Source: Hymenobacter sp. 15J16-1T3B (GTDB lineage Bacteria; Bacteroidota; Bacteroidia; Cytophagales; Hymenobacteraceae). From it: a stretch of DNA of 64,000 nt. The notes beneath the pieces were generated by a model. The model was not told where the DNA came from, did not search any database, and saw nothing but the letters and a program-made list of their open reading frames with translations. Every line of letters begins with the position of its first letter. The first letter of the stretch is position 1. The stretch is taken from NCBI RefSeq assembly GCF_020711235.1, contig NZ_JAJFAV010000012.1, forward strand, positions 124,001 to 188,000, written 5' to 3'. Positions 26,625 through 34,935 of this stretch are shown in pieces. A program made the position numbers and the translations under genes.

Positions 26625-26718
26625 GCGAATCAGTACGACCAGCTCCCGCTGAACTCCCCCAGGACCGGAAGGTAGCAAGGGCAGGCGGTTGTAGCGGTGC
26701 GATACTGGTTCGCTTTTT
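26625..26718 (+). ncRNA. ffs: Signal recognition particle RNA, small bacterial type (4.5S)
   Basis: The central motif CCAGGACCGGAAGGTAGCAA (near 26659-26678) is the conserved SRP-binding hairpin tip and internal loop that holds Ffh. The ends form a stem: GCGAATCAGTA (26625-26635) pairs with TACTGGTTCGC (26703-26713), with one G-U pair, and a T-run (26714 on) follows as terminator. The RNA joins Ffh to target membrane proteins to the translocon. The length of about 90 bases is typical of the small, Alu-less type. It lies in the 382-base gap between a porin-like gene and fsa; the rest of that gap shows nothing else. Confidence 0.92.
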
Positions 26719-26870
26719 TTTTGCCCCGCCAGCAGCAGTTGGCCTCGCCGTCCGCCGCCTATCGGGCGCGTTTTCGATGCGGCTGCGGCCACAAAATCCA
26801 CGCAGTCCGTCGAATCCGTCGAATCCGTGGTTAGTTTTGGGCCAGCATTTTCTTTTTAAGCGTTTCCCCG

Positions 26871-27527
26871 ATGAAGTTTTTCATTGACACCGCCAACCTG
26901 AAGGACATTCAGGAAGCCGTGGAGCTTGGTGTGCTCGACGGCGTAACCACCAACCCCTCGCTGATGGCCAAGGAAGGCATCGGCGGCGTGGACAACGTGA
27001 TGGCCCACTACAAGCGCATCTGCGAGCTGGTGGACGGCGACGTGTCGGCGGAGGTTATCGGCACCACCTACGAGGACATCATCCGCGAAGGCGAGGAGCT
27101 GGCCGAATTGCACCCCAACATCGTGGTGAAAGTGCCCATGATCCGCGACGGCGTGAAGGCCATCAAGTACTTCTCGGAGAAAGGCATCAAGACCAACTGC
27201 ACGCTGATTTTCTCGGCCGGGCAGGCCCTGCTGGCCGCCAAAGCCGGCGCTACCTACGTGTCGCCCTTCGTCGGCCGCCTCGACGACATCGGCCACGACG
27301 GCATTCAGCTCATCGAGCAGATCGTGCAGATTTTCGGCAATTACGGCTACCCCACGCAGGTACTGGCCGCCTCGCTGCGCCACGTGCCGCACCTGATTCA
27401 GTGCGCCGAAGTGGGCGCCGACGTGGTGACCTGCCCGCTCAACGTCATCACCGGCCTGCTCAACCACCCGCTGACCGACAAAGGCCTGGCCACCTTCCTG
27501 GCCGACCACAAGAAGGTCAACGGCTAA
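26871..27527 (+). CDS. fsa: Transaldolase-like fructose-6-phosphate aldolase
   Basis: A 218-residue short transaldolase, the length of the FSA/TalC subfamily. It opens [16 protein letters not shown] and contains [19 protein letters not shown] with the Schiff-base Lys87, [20 protein letters not shown] and SPFVGRLDD. These enzymes transfer dihydroxyacetone units (transaldolase) or cleave fructose-6-phosphate; sequence alone does not decide which here. Cytoplasmic, pentose phosphate pathway. Its stop codon is the first three bases of a dispersed repeat. Confidence 0.92.
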   Translation: MKFFIDTANLKDIQEAVELGVLDGVTTNPSLMAKEGIGGVDNVMAHYKRICELVDGDVSAEVIGTTYEDIIREGEELAELHPNIVVKVPMIRDGVKAIKYFSEKGIKTNCTLIFSAGQALLAAKAGATYVSPFVGRLDDIGHDGIQLIEQIVQIFGNYGYPTQVLAASLRHVPHLIQCAEVGADVVTCPLNVITGLLNHPLTDKGLATFLADHKKVNG

Positions 27528-27628
27528 TGTGCCGATGCGGTAATGTGCCGACGTGCTAATCAAAAGGATGCTCCTTGTTGGCACATTCGCTAATTAGCAC
27601 ATCAGCACATTCCCCCACATTAGCACAT
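27525..27628. repeat. AATGTGC/GCACATT palindromic repeat cluster
   Basis: TAATGTGCCGA occurs at 27525-27535 and 27541-27551, and GTGCTAAT at 27553-27560. The inverted words TTGGCACATT (27578-27587), TTAGCACAT (27594-27602), AGCACATT (27604-27611) and ATTAGCACAT (27619-27628) follow. The cluster fills the whole gap after fsa and can fold back on itself. Confidence 0.7.
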
Positions 27629-27636
27629 GAACTAAG

Positions 27637-27840
27637 ATGTACATCATCAAAGTCAAAGGCAAGGCGAAGATTCCGGACTATATCCAGCTCCGCGACAGTG
27701 ACTTCGTGCTCATTGCCTACTTCCGCGCCGACCGCCCGCTGAAGGATTTGCACCGCTACGGGCTGGAGGGCAAGGAAGCCGAGCTGGCCGCCGTCATCGA
27801 GCAGCTCGAGTTCGGCAAGCTGCAGCCCTTGGCCATCTAA
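27637..27840 (+). CDS. Small conserved-looking protein of unknown function
   Basis: A 67-residue cytoplasmic protein (MYIIKVKGKAKIPDYIQLRD...). It has no signal peptide or membrane segment and a balanced composition with alternating strands and one helix (KEAELAAVIEQLEFGKL). The ATG at 27637 follows directly after a repeat cluster, and codon use resembles its neighbours, so I take it as real. Its role is unknown. It lies between fsa and ftsE on the same strand. Confidence 0.7.
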   Translation: MYIIKVKGKAKIPDYIQLRDSDFVLIAYFRADRPLKDLHRYGLEGKEAELAAVIEQLEFGKLQPLAI

Positions 27841-27857
27841 GCCGACTGGTTTTTCGG

Positions 27858-27898
27858 GTATCCTGGGTGTCGGGCCGTGCGCCGGGCGCCCAGGATAC
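27858..27898 (+). terminator. Hairpin before ftsE
   Basis: GTATCCTGGG (27858-27867) pairs perfectly with CCCAGGATAC (27889-27898), followed by TTATTTTA. It could terminate the upstream transcript. The A/T stretch after it also resembles a weak -7 element for ftsE. Confidence 0.55.
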
Positions 27899-27944
27899 TT
27901 ATTTTAGCGCCCAGCATCCCCGCCGTTTCGCCCGCAAGCCCCGC

Positions 27945-28652
27945 ATGGAAAACCCGCCCGTTATTGAGTTGCGCGATGCGCGCATCATGCAGGACTTTCA
28001 CACCGTGCTGCAAGGCGTGTCGCTGACCCTGGCCAAGGGCGAGTTTGCCTACCTGGTGGGGCGCACCGGCTCGGGCAAAACATCTTTGCTCAAGACGCTC
28101 TACGCCGATTTGACGCTGCCCGAAGGCATGGGCACGGTGGTGGGGTACCCCCTGCAGAAGCTGGCCGCGGCCAAGGTGCCCTACCTGCGCCGCAAGCTGG
28201 GCATCGTGTTTCAGGATTTTCAGCTGCTCTACGACCGGAGCGTGGCCCAGAACCTGCTGTTTGTGCTGCAGGCGACGGGCTGGCAGGACCGGGCCAAGAT
28301 GAAGCAGCGCGTGCAGGACGTGCTCATGCGCGTGGGGCTGAGCAGCGTGGGCACCAAGATGCCGCACCAGCTCTCGGGCGGCGAGCAGCAACGCGTGGTC
28401 ATTGCCCGCGCCCTGCTCAACGAGCCCGTGCTGCTGCTCGCCGACGAGCCCACCGGCAACCTCGACCCGGACGTGACAGACGGCATCATGCGCCTGTTCC
28501 TGGAAATCAACAACGCGGGCACGGCTGTGCTCATGGCCACCCACAACTACGACCTGATTCACCGCTACCCCAAGCGCGTGTTCCGCTGCGCCGACGGGAA
28601 AGTGGCGGTGATTGACGCCGAGGAATTGAAGGTGAAGAATTGGGAAGGGTAG
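27945..28652 (+). CDS. ftsE: Cell division ATP-binding protein FtsE
   Basis: A 235-residue ABC ATPase starting at the ATG at 27945; the frame extends upstream, but that part covers the hairpin. Walker A is GRTGSGKTS (39-47), the signature LSGGEQQRV and Walker B LLLADEPTGNLD. The Q-loop stretch LGIVFQDFQLLYDRSVAQNL is typical of FtsE, which with FtsX drives periplasmic cell-wall hydrolases at the septum. No ftsX is adjacent in this window, so a LolD/MacB-type partner cannot be excluded, but the sequence pattern favours FtsE. Confidence 0.88.
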   Translation: MENPPVIELRDARIMQDFHTVLQGVSLTLAKGEFAYLVGRTGSGKTSLLKTLYADLTLPEGMGTVVGYPLQKLAAAKVPYLRRKLGIVFQDFQLLYDRSVAQNLLFVLQATGWQDRAKMKQRVQDVLMRVGLSSVGTKMPHQLSGGEQQRVVIARALLNEPVLLLADEPTGNLDPDVTDGIMRLFLEINNAGTAVLMATHNYDLIHRYPKRVFRCADGKVAVIDAEELKVKNWEG

Positions 28653-28740
28653 GAGCTGCACCGCTAGTTACAAGCCGAAGGCAGCCGTTGGCCTGTCATG
28701 CCACCCGGCTGATTTCTAATTATTAATCCTCAAGTGTTAC

Positions 28741-29637
28741 TTGAAATCCGCGGGCCTTTCGGTACTGATTCCGTTGCATAACTGGCCCGTGGAAGGCTTG
28801 GTGCGCGCCCTGCTGGCTCAGCTGCCCGACTGGCCCGGCCCCGCCGAAATCCTGCTGCTCGACGACGGCTCGGCCCCGGAATTTCGGCAGCGTAACCGGC
28901 CGCTGGGCGCGCTGCCCGGGGTGCAGTACGACGAGCTGCCGCGCAACGTGGGCCGCGCCGCCATTCGCAACCAGCTGGTGGCCCGGGCGGAGTACCCCTG
29001 GCTGCTGCTGCTCGACAACGACTCCTCGCTGCCCGACGCGCAGTTTGTGGCCCGCTACGCGGCTGCCGCTGCCCAGGCGCCGGTGCTGGTGGGCGGCACC
29101 TGCTACCCCGCCGCCCCGCCCGCCGACGCCGCCCTGCGCCTGCGCTGGCACTACGGCCGGCAGCGGGAGCAGCGCCCGGCCGCGGTGCGGCAGCAGCAGC
29201 CCTACGCCCAGCTCACCATCAACAACCTGCTGATTCAAGCGGCGGTGTTTCGCCAATTCGGCCTCGACGAAGGGCTGACCCGCTACGGGCACGAGGATAC
29301 CAAGTTCGGCTGGGGCCTGCGCGACGCCCGCGTGCCGGTGCTGCACCTCGACAACCCCGTGCTGCACGACGGTCTGGAACCGGCCGATGCCTTCCTGCGC
29401 AAGTCGCGGGAGGCGGTGCGCAACCTGGCTTCCTTGTACCGCGCCGAAGGCCTCGGCACCGACACGCGGCTGTTGGCCACGGCGCTGCGGCTGCGCCGCC
29501 TGGGCATGGCCGGCACTGCCCGCCAAGCGTTGCGGGCCTTGGAGCCGCAGCTGCGGCGGCAGGTGCTCGGGCCGGCCCCCGGCCTGCGCGCCTTCGATCT
29601 GCTGAAGCTACTCTGGCTGCTGGCGGAGCTGCGCTAG
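28741..29637 (+). CDS. Family 2 glycosyltransferase
   Basis: A 298-residue GT-A fold enzyme. The only usable start is TTG at 28741; an in-frame stop lies 24 bases upstream. The N-terminus SVLIPLHNWPVEGLVRAL, then EILLLDDGSAP and LLLLDNDSSLPD (the DxD-like metal site near residue 90) are typical. RYGHEDTKFGWGLRDARVPVLHLDNPVLHDG is the acceptor-side signature of the group. It should transfer a sugar from a nucleotide donor to a glycan or lipid on the cytoplasmic face. It follows ftsE by 88 bases and is closed by a terminator. Confidence 0.88.
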   Translation: MKSAGLSVLIPLHNWPVEGLVRALLAQLPDWPGPAEILLLDDGSAPEFRQRNRPLGALPGVQYDELPRNVGRAAIRNQLVARAEYPWLLLLDNDSSLPDAQFVARYAAAAAQAPVLVGGTCYPAAPPADAALRLRWHYGRQREQRPAAVRQQQPYAQLTINNLLIQAAVFRQFGLDEGLTRYGHEDTKFGWGLRDARVPVLHLDNPVLHDGLEPADAFLRKSREAVRNLASLYRAEGLGTDTRLLATALRLRRLGMAGTARQALRALEPQLRRQVLGPAPGLRAFDLLKLLWLLAELR

Positions 29638-29680
29638 GGCGCGGCTGCTTCAGCGCTGGTGTATCGGCATCCCCCCAACA

Positions 29681-29709
29681 AAAAGCCCCGCCGATGGGGC
29701 GGGGCTTTT
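29681..29709. terminator. Bidirectional intrinsic terminator
   Basis: AAAAGCCCCGCC (29681-29692) pairs with GGCGGGGCTTTT (29698-29709). The A-run and T-run at its ends serve both convergent genes. Confidence 0.85.
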
Positions 29710-29753
29710 GCCAAATGCGGGAGTGAGCCGCAAACATGGTGAGGGCGGGCTGC

Positions 29754-30665
29754 TTAGTCGTTGTCGGTGTTTTTGACCTCCGACTTCACTTCCTTGTAGC
29801 CTTCCTTGGTTTTCTCGCCGACTTTCTTGGCGACGTGGCCGATGCCATGGCCCACGTCCTTGCCGGCTTCTTTCACGTCGTTAGCGGTGTTTGAGGCCGC
29901 CTGGCCGACTTTCGACCGTTCGTCGCGGGTTTCTACCTCGGCTTGTTGAGCTTCGCCCTTCACGTCGGCGGCGGCTTGCTCGGCGCGCACGGCCGTCTTG
30001 TTGGCCGATTTGATGCCGGCGTATTTCAGTTTCTCTTTCTGAATTTCCGCCAGATCCTTGGCCGGAATGTCGCCTTTCACCTTGTCGTAAGCTTCATCCA
30101 GGGCGCGCCATTCGGCATTCACGTAGCGCCAGTCTTCGATGTCGTACTTGTCGCCGTTCTGCTTGACGTTGTTGACAAACGACTCGTAGGTCTGGCGGGC
30201 ATTGGCAGCCGTAATCTGGGCGGCCGGGTTCATGGGCGTGTAGTACTTGCCGGGCTTGGTGGGCATGGCCGCGCTGCCCGAGGCGCCACCGGCGCTCATG
30301 CTGGCCGAATAGGCGGCGTTGCGCTTGTCATAGGCGGTGGTGTAACGCGTCTTGAGCTGCTCGTATTCCTGCTTGCGGGCCTCGTCCCAGTTGCTCATGT
30401 CGGCTTCGGCGGCGGCCACTTTGGCGTCGTATTCGTCCTTGAGCTGCTTGGTTTCTTCGTCCCATTCGGCCTGGGTTTTGTTGCCCACGGCGTCGGCGTT
30501 GGTTTCGGTGTTGGCCACGAAGGTTTTGAAGTCGTCGTAGGCTTGGTCAGTTTCGGCCGCGGCTTCCTGGCGGTCGGCGCGGTTGCAGCTGGCGGTGGTG
30601 AAAGCCATGCCGCCGCCGAGCAGCAGCAGGGCAAGGGCGTGGGTGGTCAGGGTCTTCTTAAGCAT
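29754..30665 (-). CDS. Hypothetical lipoprotein with helical, charged body
   Basis: A 303-residue protein starting at the ATG at 30665; the upstream extension of the frame is Pro/Arg-rich. The leader ALALLLLGGGMAFTTASC ends in a plausible lipobox cysteine at residue 27. The body is highly charged and helical (DEETKQLKDEYDAKVAAAEADMSNW). It ends in an amphipathic, Lys/Glu/Val-rich section (VKEAGKDVGHGIGHVAKKVGEKTKEG) resembling LEA or CsbD-type desiccation proteins. I do not recognise a named family. A stress-related envelope role is only a guess. Confidence 0.65.
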   Translation of the reverse strand: MLKKTLTTHALALLLLGGGMAFTTASCNRADRQEAAAETDQAYDDFKTFVANTETNADAVGNKTQAEWDEETKQLKDEYDAKVAAAEADMSNWDEARKQEYEQLKTRYTTAYDKRNAAYSASMSAGGASGSAAMPTKPGKYYTPMNPAAQITAANARQTYESFVNNVKQNGDKYDIEDWRYVNAEWRALDEAYDKVKGDIPAKDLAEIQKEKLKYAGIKSANKTAVRAEQAAADVKGEAQQAEVETRDERSKVGQAASNTANDVKEAGKDVGHGIGHVAKKVGEKTKEGYKEVKSEVKNTDND

Positions 30666-30825
30666 GGTCGTAGCTAGGTTACGGTGTGGGGAAGGATGCG
30701 CCCGCAGTTGCGGCGGCGGGCGTTTGGGCCGCATTAACGCAGCCGTTACATAGCAGGTTACGCATGGAAGCGGCGAAAGGATAAGCACGAGCGTACGGGC
30801 CGGCGGCCGCGCCGCGCGGGTCGGC

Positions 30826-30833
30826 TATCTTTA
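30826..30833 (+). promoter_or_regulatory. Likely -7 element (TATCTTTA)
   Basis: A seven-of-eight match to TAnnTTTG, 42 bases upstream of the GTG start of the aminotransferase gene. Confidence 0.45.
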
Positions 30834-30875
30834 GCGCCCCGCGCCGGGTGGCGCGGGTTTATCTGCTCCCCGGTT

Positions 30876-32042
30876 GTGACGCCTGCTTTGTTGCCCCTTG
30901 CCCCGCCCGCGCCCATTCGCCTTCTCGACCTGCCCGCCCAGCACGCCGCCATCCAAGCCGAACTCGATGCGGCCCTGCACCGCGTGCTGCAGGAAGGCGC
31001 CTTCATCCAAGGGCCCGACGTGCAGCTTTTCGCCGACGAGCTGGGCCAGTACCTCGGCGGGGCCCGCGTGGTGCCCTGCGCCAACGGCACCGACGCGCTG
31101 CAGCTGGCCCTGATGAGCCTGGGCCTGGCCCCCGGCGACGAAGTCATCGTGCCGGCGTTTACCTACGTGGCCACCGCCGAGGCCGCCGCCATCCTCGGCC
31201 TGCGCCCCGTGCCCGCCGACGTCGACCCGCGCACCTTCAACCTCGACCCGGCCGCCGCCGCGGCCGCCATCACGCCGCGCACCCGCGCCATGCTGTGCGT
31301 ACACCTCTACGGGCAGTGCGCCGACCTCACTGCCCTGCGCCAACTGGCCGATGCCCACGGCCTAGCTTTGATCGAAGACAACGCCCAGGCCATCGGGGCT
31401 ACCTGGCAGCTGCCCGACGGCACCGCGGCCTACGCCGGCACGGTGGGGGAGGTGGGCACCACCTCGTTTTTCCCTTCCAAGAACCTGGGCTGCCTGGGCG
31501 ACGGCGGCGCCCTGCTCACCCGCGACGAGGCCCGGGCCACCGTGCTGTACGAACTGGCCAACCACGGCCAAGCCCGCGGACGCAAGTACGTGCACCAGCG
31601 CCTGGGCCTCAACTCCCGCCTCGATACCCTGCAAGCCGCCCTGCTGCGGGTGAAGCTGACCCGGCTGGCCGAGTGGACCGCCGCCCGCCAGCGCGTGGCC
31701 GCCCAGTACGACGCCCTGCTGGCCGACGTGCCCGGCTTGCTAGTACCGCTGCGCCAGCCCGGCAGCACCCACGTGTTTCACCAGTACACCCTCACGCTCA
31801 ACTCGGAAGCCCGCCGTGACGCGCTGCAGCAGCACCTGCAGCGGCACGGCATTCCGTCGGTGGTGTACTACCCGGTGCCGGTGCACCGGCAGCCGGCCTA
31901 CGAGTACTTGGGCTACCAGGCTGGGCAGTTTTCGGTGGCCGAGCAGCTGTGCCGCACGGTGTTGTCGCTGCCCATTCACCCGGGGCTGACCGCTGCGCAG
32001 GTGGAGTACGTGGCCGCCGTGGTTCGAATGGAGAACTGGTAG
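30876..32042 (+). CDS. DegT/DnrJ/EryC1/StrS-family sugar aminotransferase
   Basis: A 388-residue PLP enzyme with a GTG start. Motifs: IRLLDLPAQHAAIQAELDAA, GAFIQGPDVQLFADELGQYLG, CANGTDALQLAL, IVPAFTYVATAEAA, ALIEDNAQAIGA and SFFPSKNLGCLGDGG, where Lys202 binds PLP. The pattern resembles WbpE-like enzymes that aminate a 3-keto-hexuronic acid nucleotide sugar. A Gfo/Idh oxidoreductase, the partner enzyme type in that pathway (WbpB/WlbA), lies 1.2 kb downstream on the same strand. The exact substrate is not shown by the sequence. Confidence 0.88.
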   Translation: MTPALLPLAPPAPIRLLDLPAQHAAIQAELDAALHRVLQEGAFIQGPDVQLFADELGQYLGGARVVPCANGTDALQLALMSLGLAPGDEVIVPAFTYVATAEAAAILGLRPVPADVDPRTFNLDPAAAAAAITPRTRAMLCVHLYGQCADLTALRQLADAHGLALIEDNAQAIGATWQLPDGTAAYAGTVGEVGTTSFFPSKNLGCLGDGGALLTRDEARATVLYELANHGQARGRKYVHQRLGLNSRLDTLQAALLRVKLTRLAEWTAARQRVAAQYDALLADVPGLLVPLRQPGSTHVFHQYTLTLNSEARRDALQQHLQRHGIPSVVYYPVPVHRQPAYEYLGYQAGQFSVAEQLCRTVLSLPIHPGLTAAQVEYVAAVVRMENW

Positions 32043-32163
32043 GAGGTGTGCGCACCCCGGACTAAGGGCAAGGGCTCTAGCTCCGCAATTCACCCCGCGC
32101 CGCGCGGCTGGCACCGTTTTTTCTAGGCGGCCGTACAAGCCACCATCGTTTTTTGCTCCGACC

Positions 32164-32997
32164 ATGACCCGTTTCCTTCTGACCCTAGCCGCCTCCGCCC
32201 TGGCCGTAGCCGGGCTGACGGCTGCGGCCGTGCACCAACCCGCTGCATCCGCCGTCCCCGCGCAGGGCTTCAATATCTTTTCCGTCGACCAAGACGTGGC
32301 CCTGGGCGCCCAGGTGGCGCACCAGACCGACTCCATGTACCAGGCCAAGGGCCAGCTGATGGCGCGCAGCAGCAACGCCCGCGCCTACCAGCTGCTCGAC
32401 GGCGTGGTGAAGCGCGTGCTCGACAACGGCAACCTGAAGTACCGCAGCAAGTTTCCCTGGGACGTGAAGCTCATCAAGGACGACCAGACGCAAAACGCCT
32501 TTGCCACGCCTGGCGGCCACATTTACGTCTTCACGGGCTTGGTGAAGTTCCTCGACAACGAAAGCCAGCTGGCTGGCGTGCTCGGCCACGAAATTGCCCA
32601 CGCCGACCGCCGCCACAGCACCCAGCTGCTGCAGCGCCAGTACGGAGTCGGCATTCTGGCCAGCATGATCTTGGGCAAAAACCAGGGCCTGACGGCGCAG
32701 ATTGCCAATGGTCTGGCCGGGCTGGGCTCCTTGAAGTTCAGCCGCACCTTCGAGCAGGAAGCCGACAAGTACTCCACCGTGTACCTCAACGGCACCCGCT
32801 ACTACGCCTGCGACGGCGCCGCCGGCTTCTTCATCAAGGCCGAAAAGCAGGGCAATGCCAACCCGCCGGAGTTCCTGAGTACCCACCCCAACCCCGGCTC
32901 CCGCATCCAGGCTATTCAGAACAACGCCCGCTCGTTGGGCTGCACCGGTCGCTCGGTGAACAACAGCAACTTCGAGGAGTTGAAGCGCCTGCTGTAG
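32164..32997 (+). CDS. M48-family zinc metalloprotease, secreted
   Basis: A 277-residue protein with a signal peptide (LTLAASALAVAGLTAAAV). The zinc-binding motif HEIAH is at residues 142-146 (GVLGHEIAHADRRH), with the third ligand Glu near residue 200 in FEQEADKYS. NAFATPGGHIYVFTGLVK precedes it, as in BepA/YfgC-type and LoiP-type periplasmic proteases that act in outer membrane quality control. It has no TPR region, so it is a short member. It is followed by a long hairpin. Confidence 0.92.
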   Translation: MTRFLLTLAASALAVAGLTAAAVHQPAASAVPAQGFNIFSVDQDVALGAQVAHQTDSMYQAKGQLMARSSNARAYQLLDGVVKRVLDNGNLKYRSKFPWDVKLIKDDQTQNAFATPGGHIYVFTGLVKFLDNESQLAGVLGHEIAHADRRHSTQLLQRQYGVGILASMILGKNQGLTAQIANGLAGLGSLKFSRTFEQEADKYSTVYLNGTRYYACDGAAGFFIKAEKQGNANPPEFLSTHPNPGSRIQAIQNNARSLGCTGRSVNNSNFEELKRLL

Positions 32998-33036
32998 TGG
33001 TGGCGCGCTTGGCGCCAGTCCCCAAGTTCGCACGTG

Positions 33037-33086
33037 CCAACAAGGCGCCGCCGCTCCCGGATAAGGGAGCGGCGGCGCCTTGTTGG
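33037..33086. terminator. Long perfect GC-rich hairpin after the M48 protease gene
   Basis: Arms of 22 bases at 33037-33058 and 33065-33086 pair perfectly around a 6-base loop (GGATAA). It starts 40 bases after the protease stop. There is no T-run, but the stem is strong enough to stop transcription or shield the 3-prime end. Confidence 0.65.
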
Positions 33087-33106
33087 GCAAATAGAAGCAG
33101 GTGGAC

Positions 33107-33197
33107 TGCAAGGTATTTTGCCAAGGGGAAAAAATACCTTGCAAGGGCCATCAGTGCTCTTGTAAGGTATTTATCAAGGAGCTACGAACACCTTACA
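33107..33197. repeat. Two adjacent related hairpins (TGCAAGGTATTTT family)
   Basis: TGCAAGGTATTTT (33107-33119) pairs with AAAATACCTTGCA (33131-33143). Then TGTAAGGT (33161-33168) pairs with ACCTTACA (33190-33197). All four arms are versions of one word, in alternating orientation. The pair lies in the leader region before the oxidoreductase gene. Confidence 0.6.
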
Positions 33198-33291
33198 GCT
33201 CGCCATGGCCCGGCCTATCGGGGTACGGGCTTCTAAAGCCACGAACGAAGCCTATCTGCCCGGATCCGGTGCTTTTTTCGGAGCTTGCGGC

Positions 33292-34338
33292 GTGCTCTCT
33301 CCCGATTCCAACTCTGCTGCCGCCGCGCCCGTCCGCTTCGTCATCTGCGGCGTGGGCCACATCGGCCGCCGCCATGCCGCGCTGGTGGCCCGCCACCCCG
33401 GCGCCACGCTCACAGCCCTCATCGACACCAACGAGGCGCTGCGCCCCGGCCTCGAAACCGAGTTTCCGGGCGTGCCCTTTTTTGCTTCGCTCGACGACTA
33501 CCTCGCCCAAGGCCCAGCGGCCGACGTGCTGACCGTGGCCACCCCCAATTACCTGCACGCCCCGCAGGCCATTCGCGGGTTGCGCGCGGGCCTGCACGCG
33601 GTGGTCGAAAAGCCCATTGCCCTGCGCAAGGCCGACGCCGAAGACCTCGTGCACACCGCCCTGCAAACCGGCCGGCTGGTGTTTGGGGTGATGCAGAACC
33701 GCTACTCACCGCCGGCAGCTTGGCTAAAGCAGGTGTACGACGAAGGCCGTCTGGGCCAGATTTACCTGGTGCAACTCAACTGCTTCTGGAACCGCGACGC
33801 CCGCTACTACCAGTCCGGCCGCTGGCACGGCACGCAGGCGCAGGACGGCGGCACGCTCTTCACCCAGTTCAGCCACTTCGTCGATTTGCTCTACTGGGTG
33901 TTCGGCGACATTACCAACATCACGGCTCGTTTCCGTGACTTCAACCACCAGCAACTCACCGAATTCGAGGACTCCGGCCTGGTCACCTTCGACCTCGTGC
34001 GCGGGGGCTCCGGCACCTTGCAGTACAGCACCGCCGTGTGGGACCGAAACCTGGAAAGCTCCCTGACGGTGGTGGCCGAGCACGGCAGCCTACGCCTCGG
34101 CGGCCAATACCTCGATAAAGTGGAGTACTGCCACGTAAAGGATTACGTGATGCCCACGCTGCCGCCCACCAACCCGGCCAACAACTACGGCGCCTACCAG
34201 GGCTCGGCCGCCAACCACGTGCAGGTTATCGAAAACGTGGTGGATACGGTGCAGAAGCGCGGGTTTGCCACCACCAACGCACTGGAGGGGCTGAAAGTGG
34301 TAGATATAATCGAGCGGATTTACGGCTTGAAGCTTTAG
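33292..34338 (+). CDS. Gfo/Idh/MocA-family sugar oxidoreductase
   Basis: A 348-residue NAD(P)-dependent oxidoreductase. I prefer the GTG at 33292, preceded by GGAG at eight bases, over the ATG at 33205, whose extra 29 residues cover leader sequence. The Rossmann fold starts VRFVICGVGHIGRRHAAL. VVEKPIAL contains the conserved EKP lysine, and GGTLFTQFSHFVDLLYWVFGD gives the catalytic His-Asp region. The C-terminal half is the family's open beta-sheet domain. It probably oxidises or reduces a nucleotide sugar together with the DegT aminotransferase upstream (inference). Confidence 0.87.
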   Translation: MLSPDSNSAAAAPVRFVICGVGHIGRRHAALVARHPGATLTALIDTNEALRPGLETEFPGVPFFASLDDYLAQGPAADVLTVATPNYLHAPQAIRGLRAGLHAVVEKPIALRKADAEDLVHTALQTGRLVFGVMQNRYSPPAAWLKQVYDEGRLGQIYLVQLNCFWNRDARYYQSGRWHGTQAQDGGTLFTQFSHFVDLLYWVFGDITNITARFRDFNHQQLTEFEDSGLVTFDLVRGGSGTLQYSTAVWDRNLESSLTVVAEHGSLRLGGQYLDKVEYCHVKDYVMPTLPPTNPANNYGAYQGSAANHVQVIENVVDTVQKRGFATTNALEGLKVVDIIERIYGLKL

Positions 34339-34349
34339 GTATAGAAACA

Positions 34350-34916
34350 ATGACTAAAGCTGATTTTGAAAATTATTGCCGCCGTGTTTTAATCGGTAGG
34401 AAAATTACTAAGGTGTTATATGGAGAAGTTAATTATGCCTTCTGTGAAGAGCTTCCGGATGAGCCAATCAGGTATTATCATACTGATTTTGAAGAGCTTC
34501 ATTCACTGGACTTTTCAATAGCATTTATGAATGAGGATAAACTCATCTATATCACGTGGGATGGTACATTCTACCAATATGGGCTATATCCTTTTGTGTT
34601 GGCCAAGACTGAGTACGAGGCGAAGAGAGAACAATGCTGGGACGTTACAGAAGAACCCATGTGGCAACCTTGCATTGGACATTCAATTGCCAATTTGGAA
34701 ATAGTTTGGGAGGATATATATGACGTGGGCCATACCGGACACAAACTTCATATTGCTATTTGTCCTTACGCATTTTGTCTCAAGCTTTCGAATGAAACGC
34801 AGGTGTTCGTTAGCGCGGCCGAGTTGAGGTCTGATGGTATAGAAGCGTATGGATTGGCGGATAATCTATTAGTCACGACCAATGAGCGTTTGGCTAAACA
34901 GATCAATATGATTTAG
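34350..34916 (+). CDS. AT-rich orphan gene, hypothetical protein
   Basis: A 188-residue cytoplasmic protein that I do not recognise. It starts 11 bases after the oxidoreductase stop. Its composition differs sharply from the GC-rich surroundings: only 21 of 60 bases are G or C in 34381-34440. It uses A/T-ending codons freely, so recent acquisition is likely. The protein has no signal or membrane segment. It is rich in Glu, Tyr and Trp, with LIYITWDGTFYQYGLYPF and LEIVWEDIYDVGHTGHKLHIAICPYAF. Single-gene acquisitions of this size are often immunity or accessory proteins, but nothing here shows that. Confidence 0.7.
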   Translation: MTKADFENYCRRVLIGRKITKVLYGEVNYAFCEELPDEPIRYYHTDFEELHSLDFSIAFMNEDKLIYITWDGTFYQYGLYPFVLAKTEYEAKREQCWDVTEEPMWQPCIGHSIANLEIVWEDIYDVGHTGHKLHIAICPYAFCLKLSNETQVFVSAAELRSDGIEAYGLADNLLVTTNERLAKQINMI

Positions 34917-34935
34917 ACCGCATTTGCTAATACCC

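Noticed and set aside
33205-33291. ATG at 33205 as start of the Gfo/Idh gene
   Set aside because: The 29 added residues cover leader sequence and do not resemble the family. GTG at 33292 has a GGAG eight bases upstream. The longer form remains possible.
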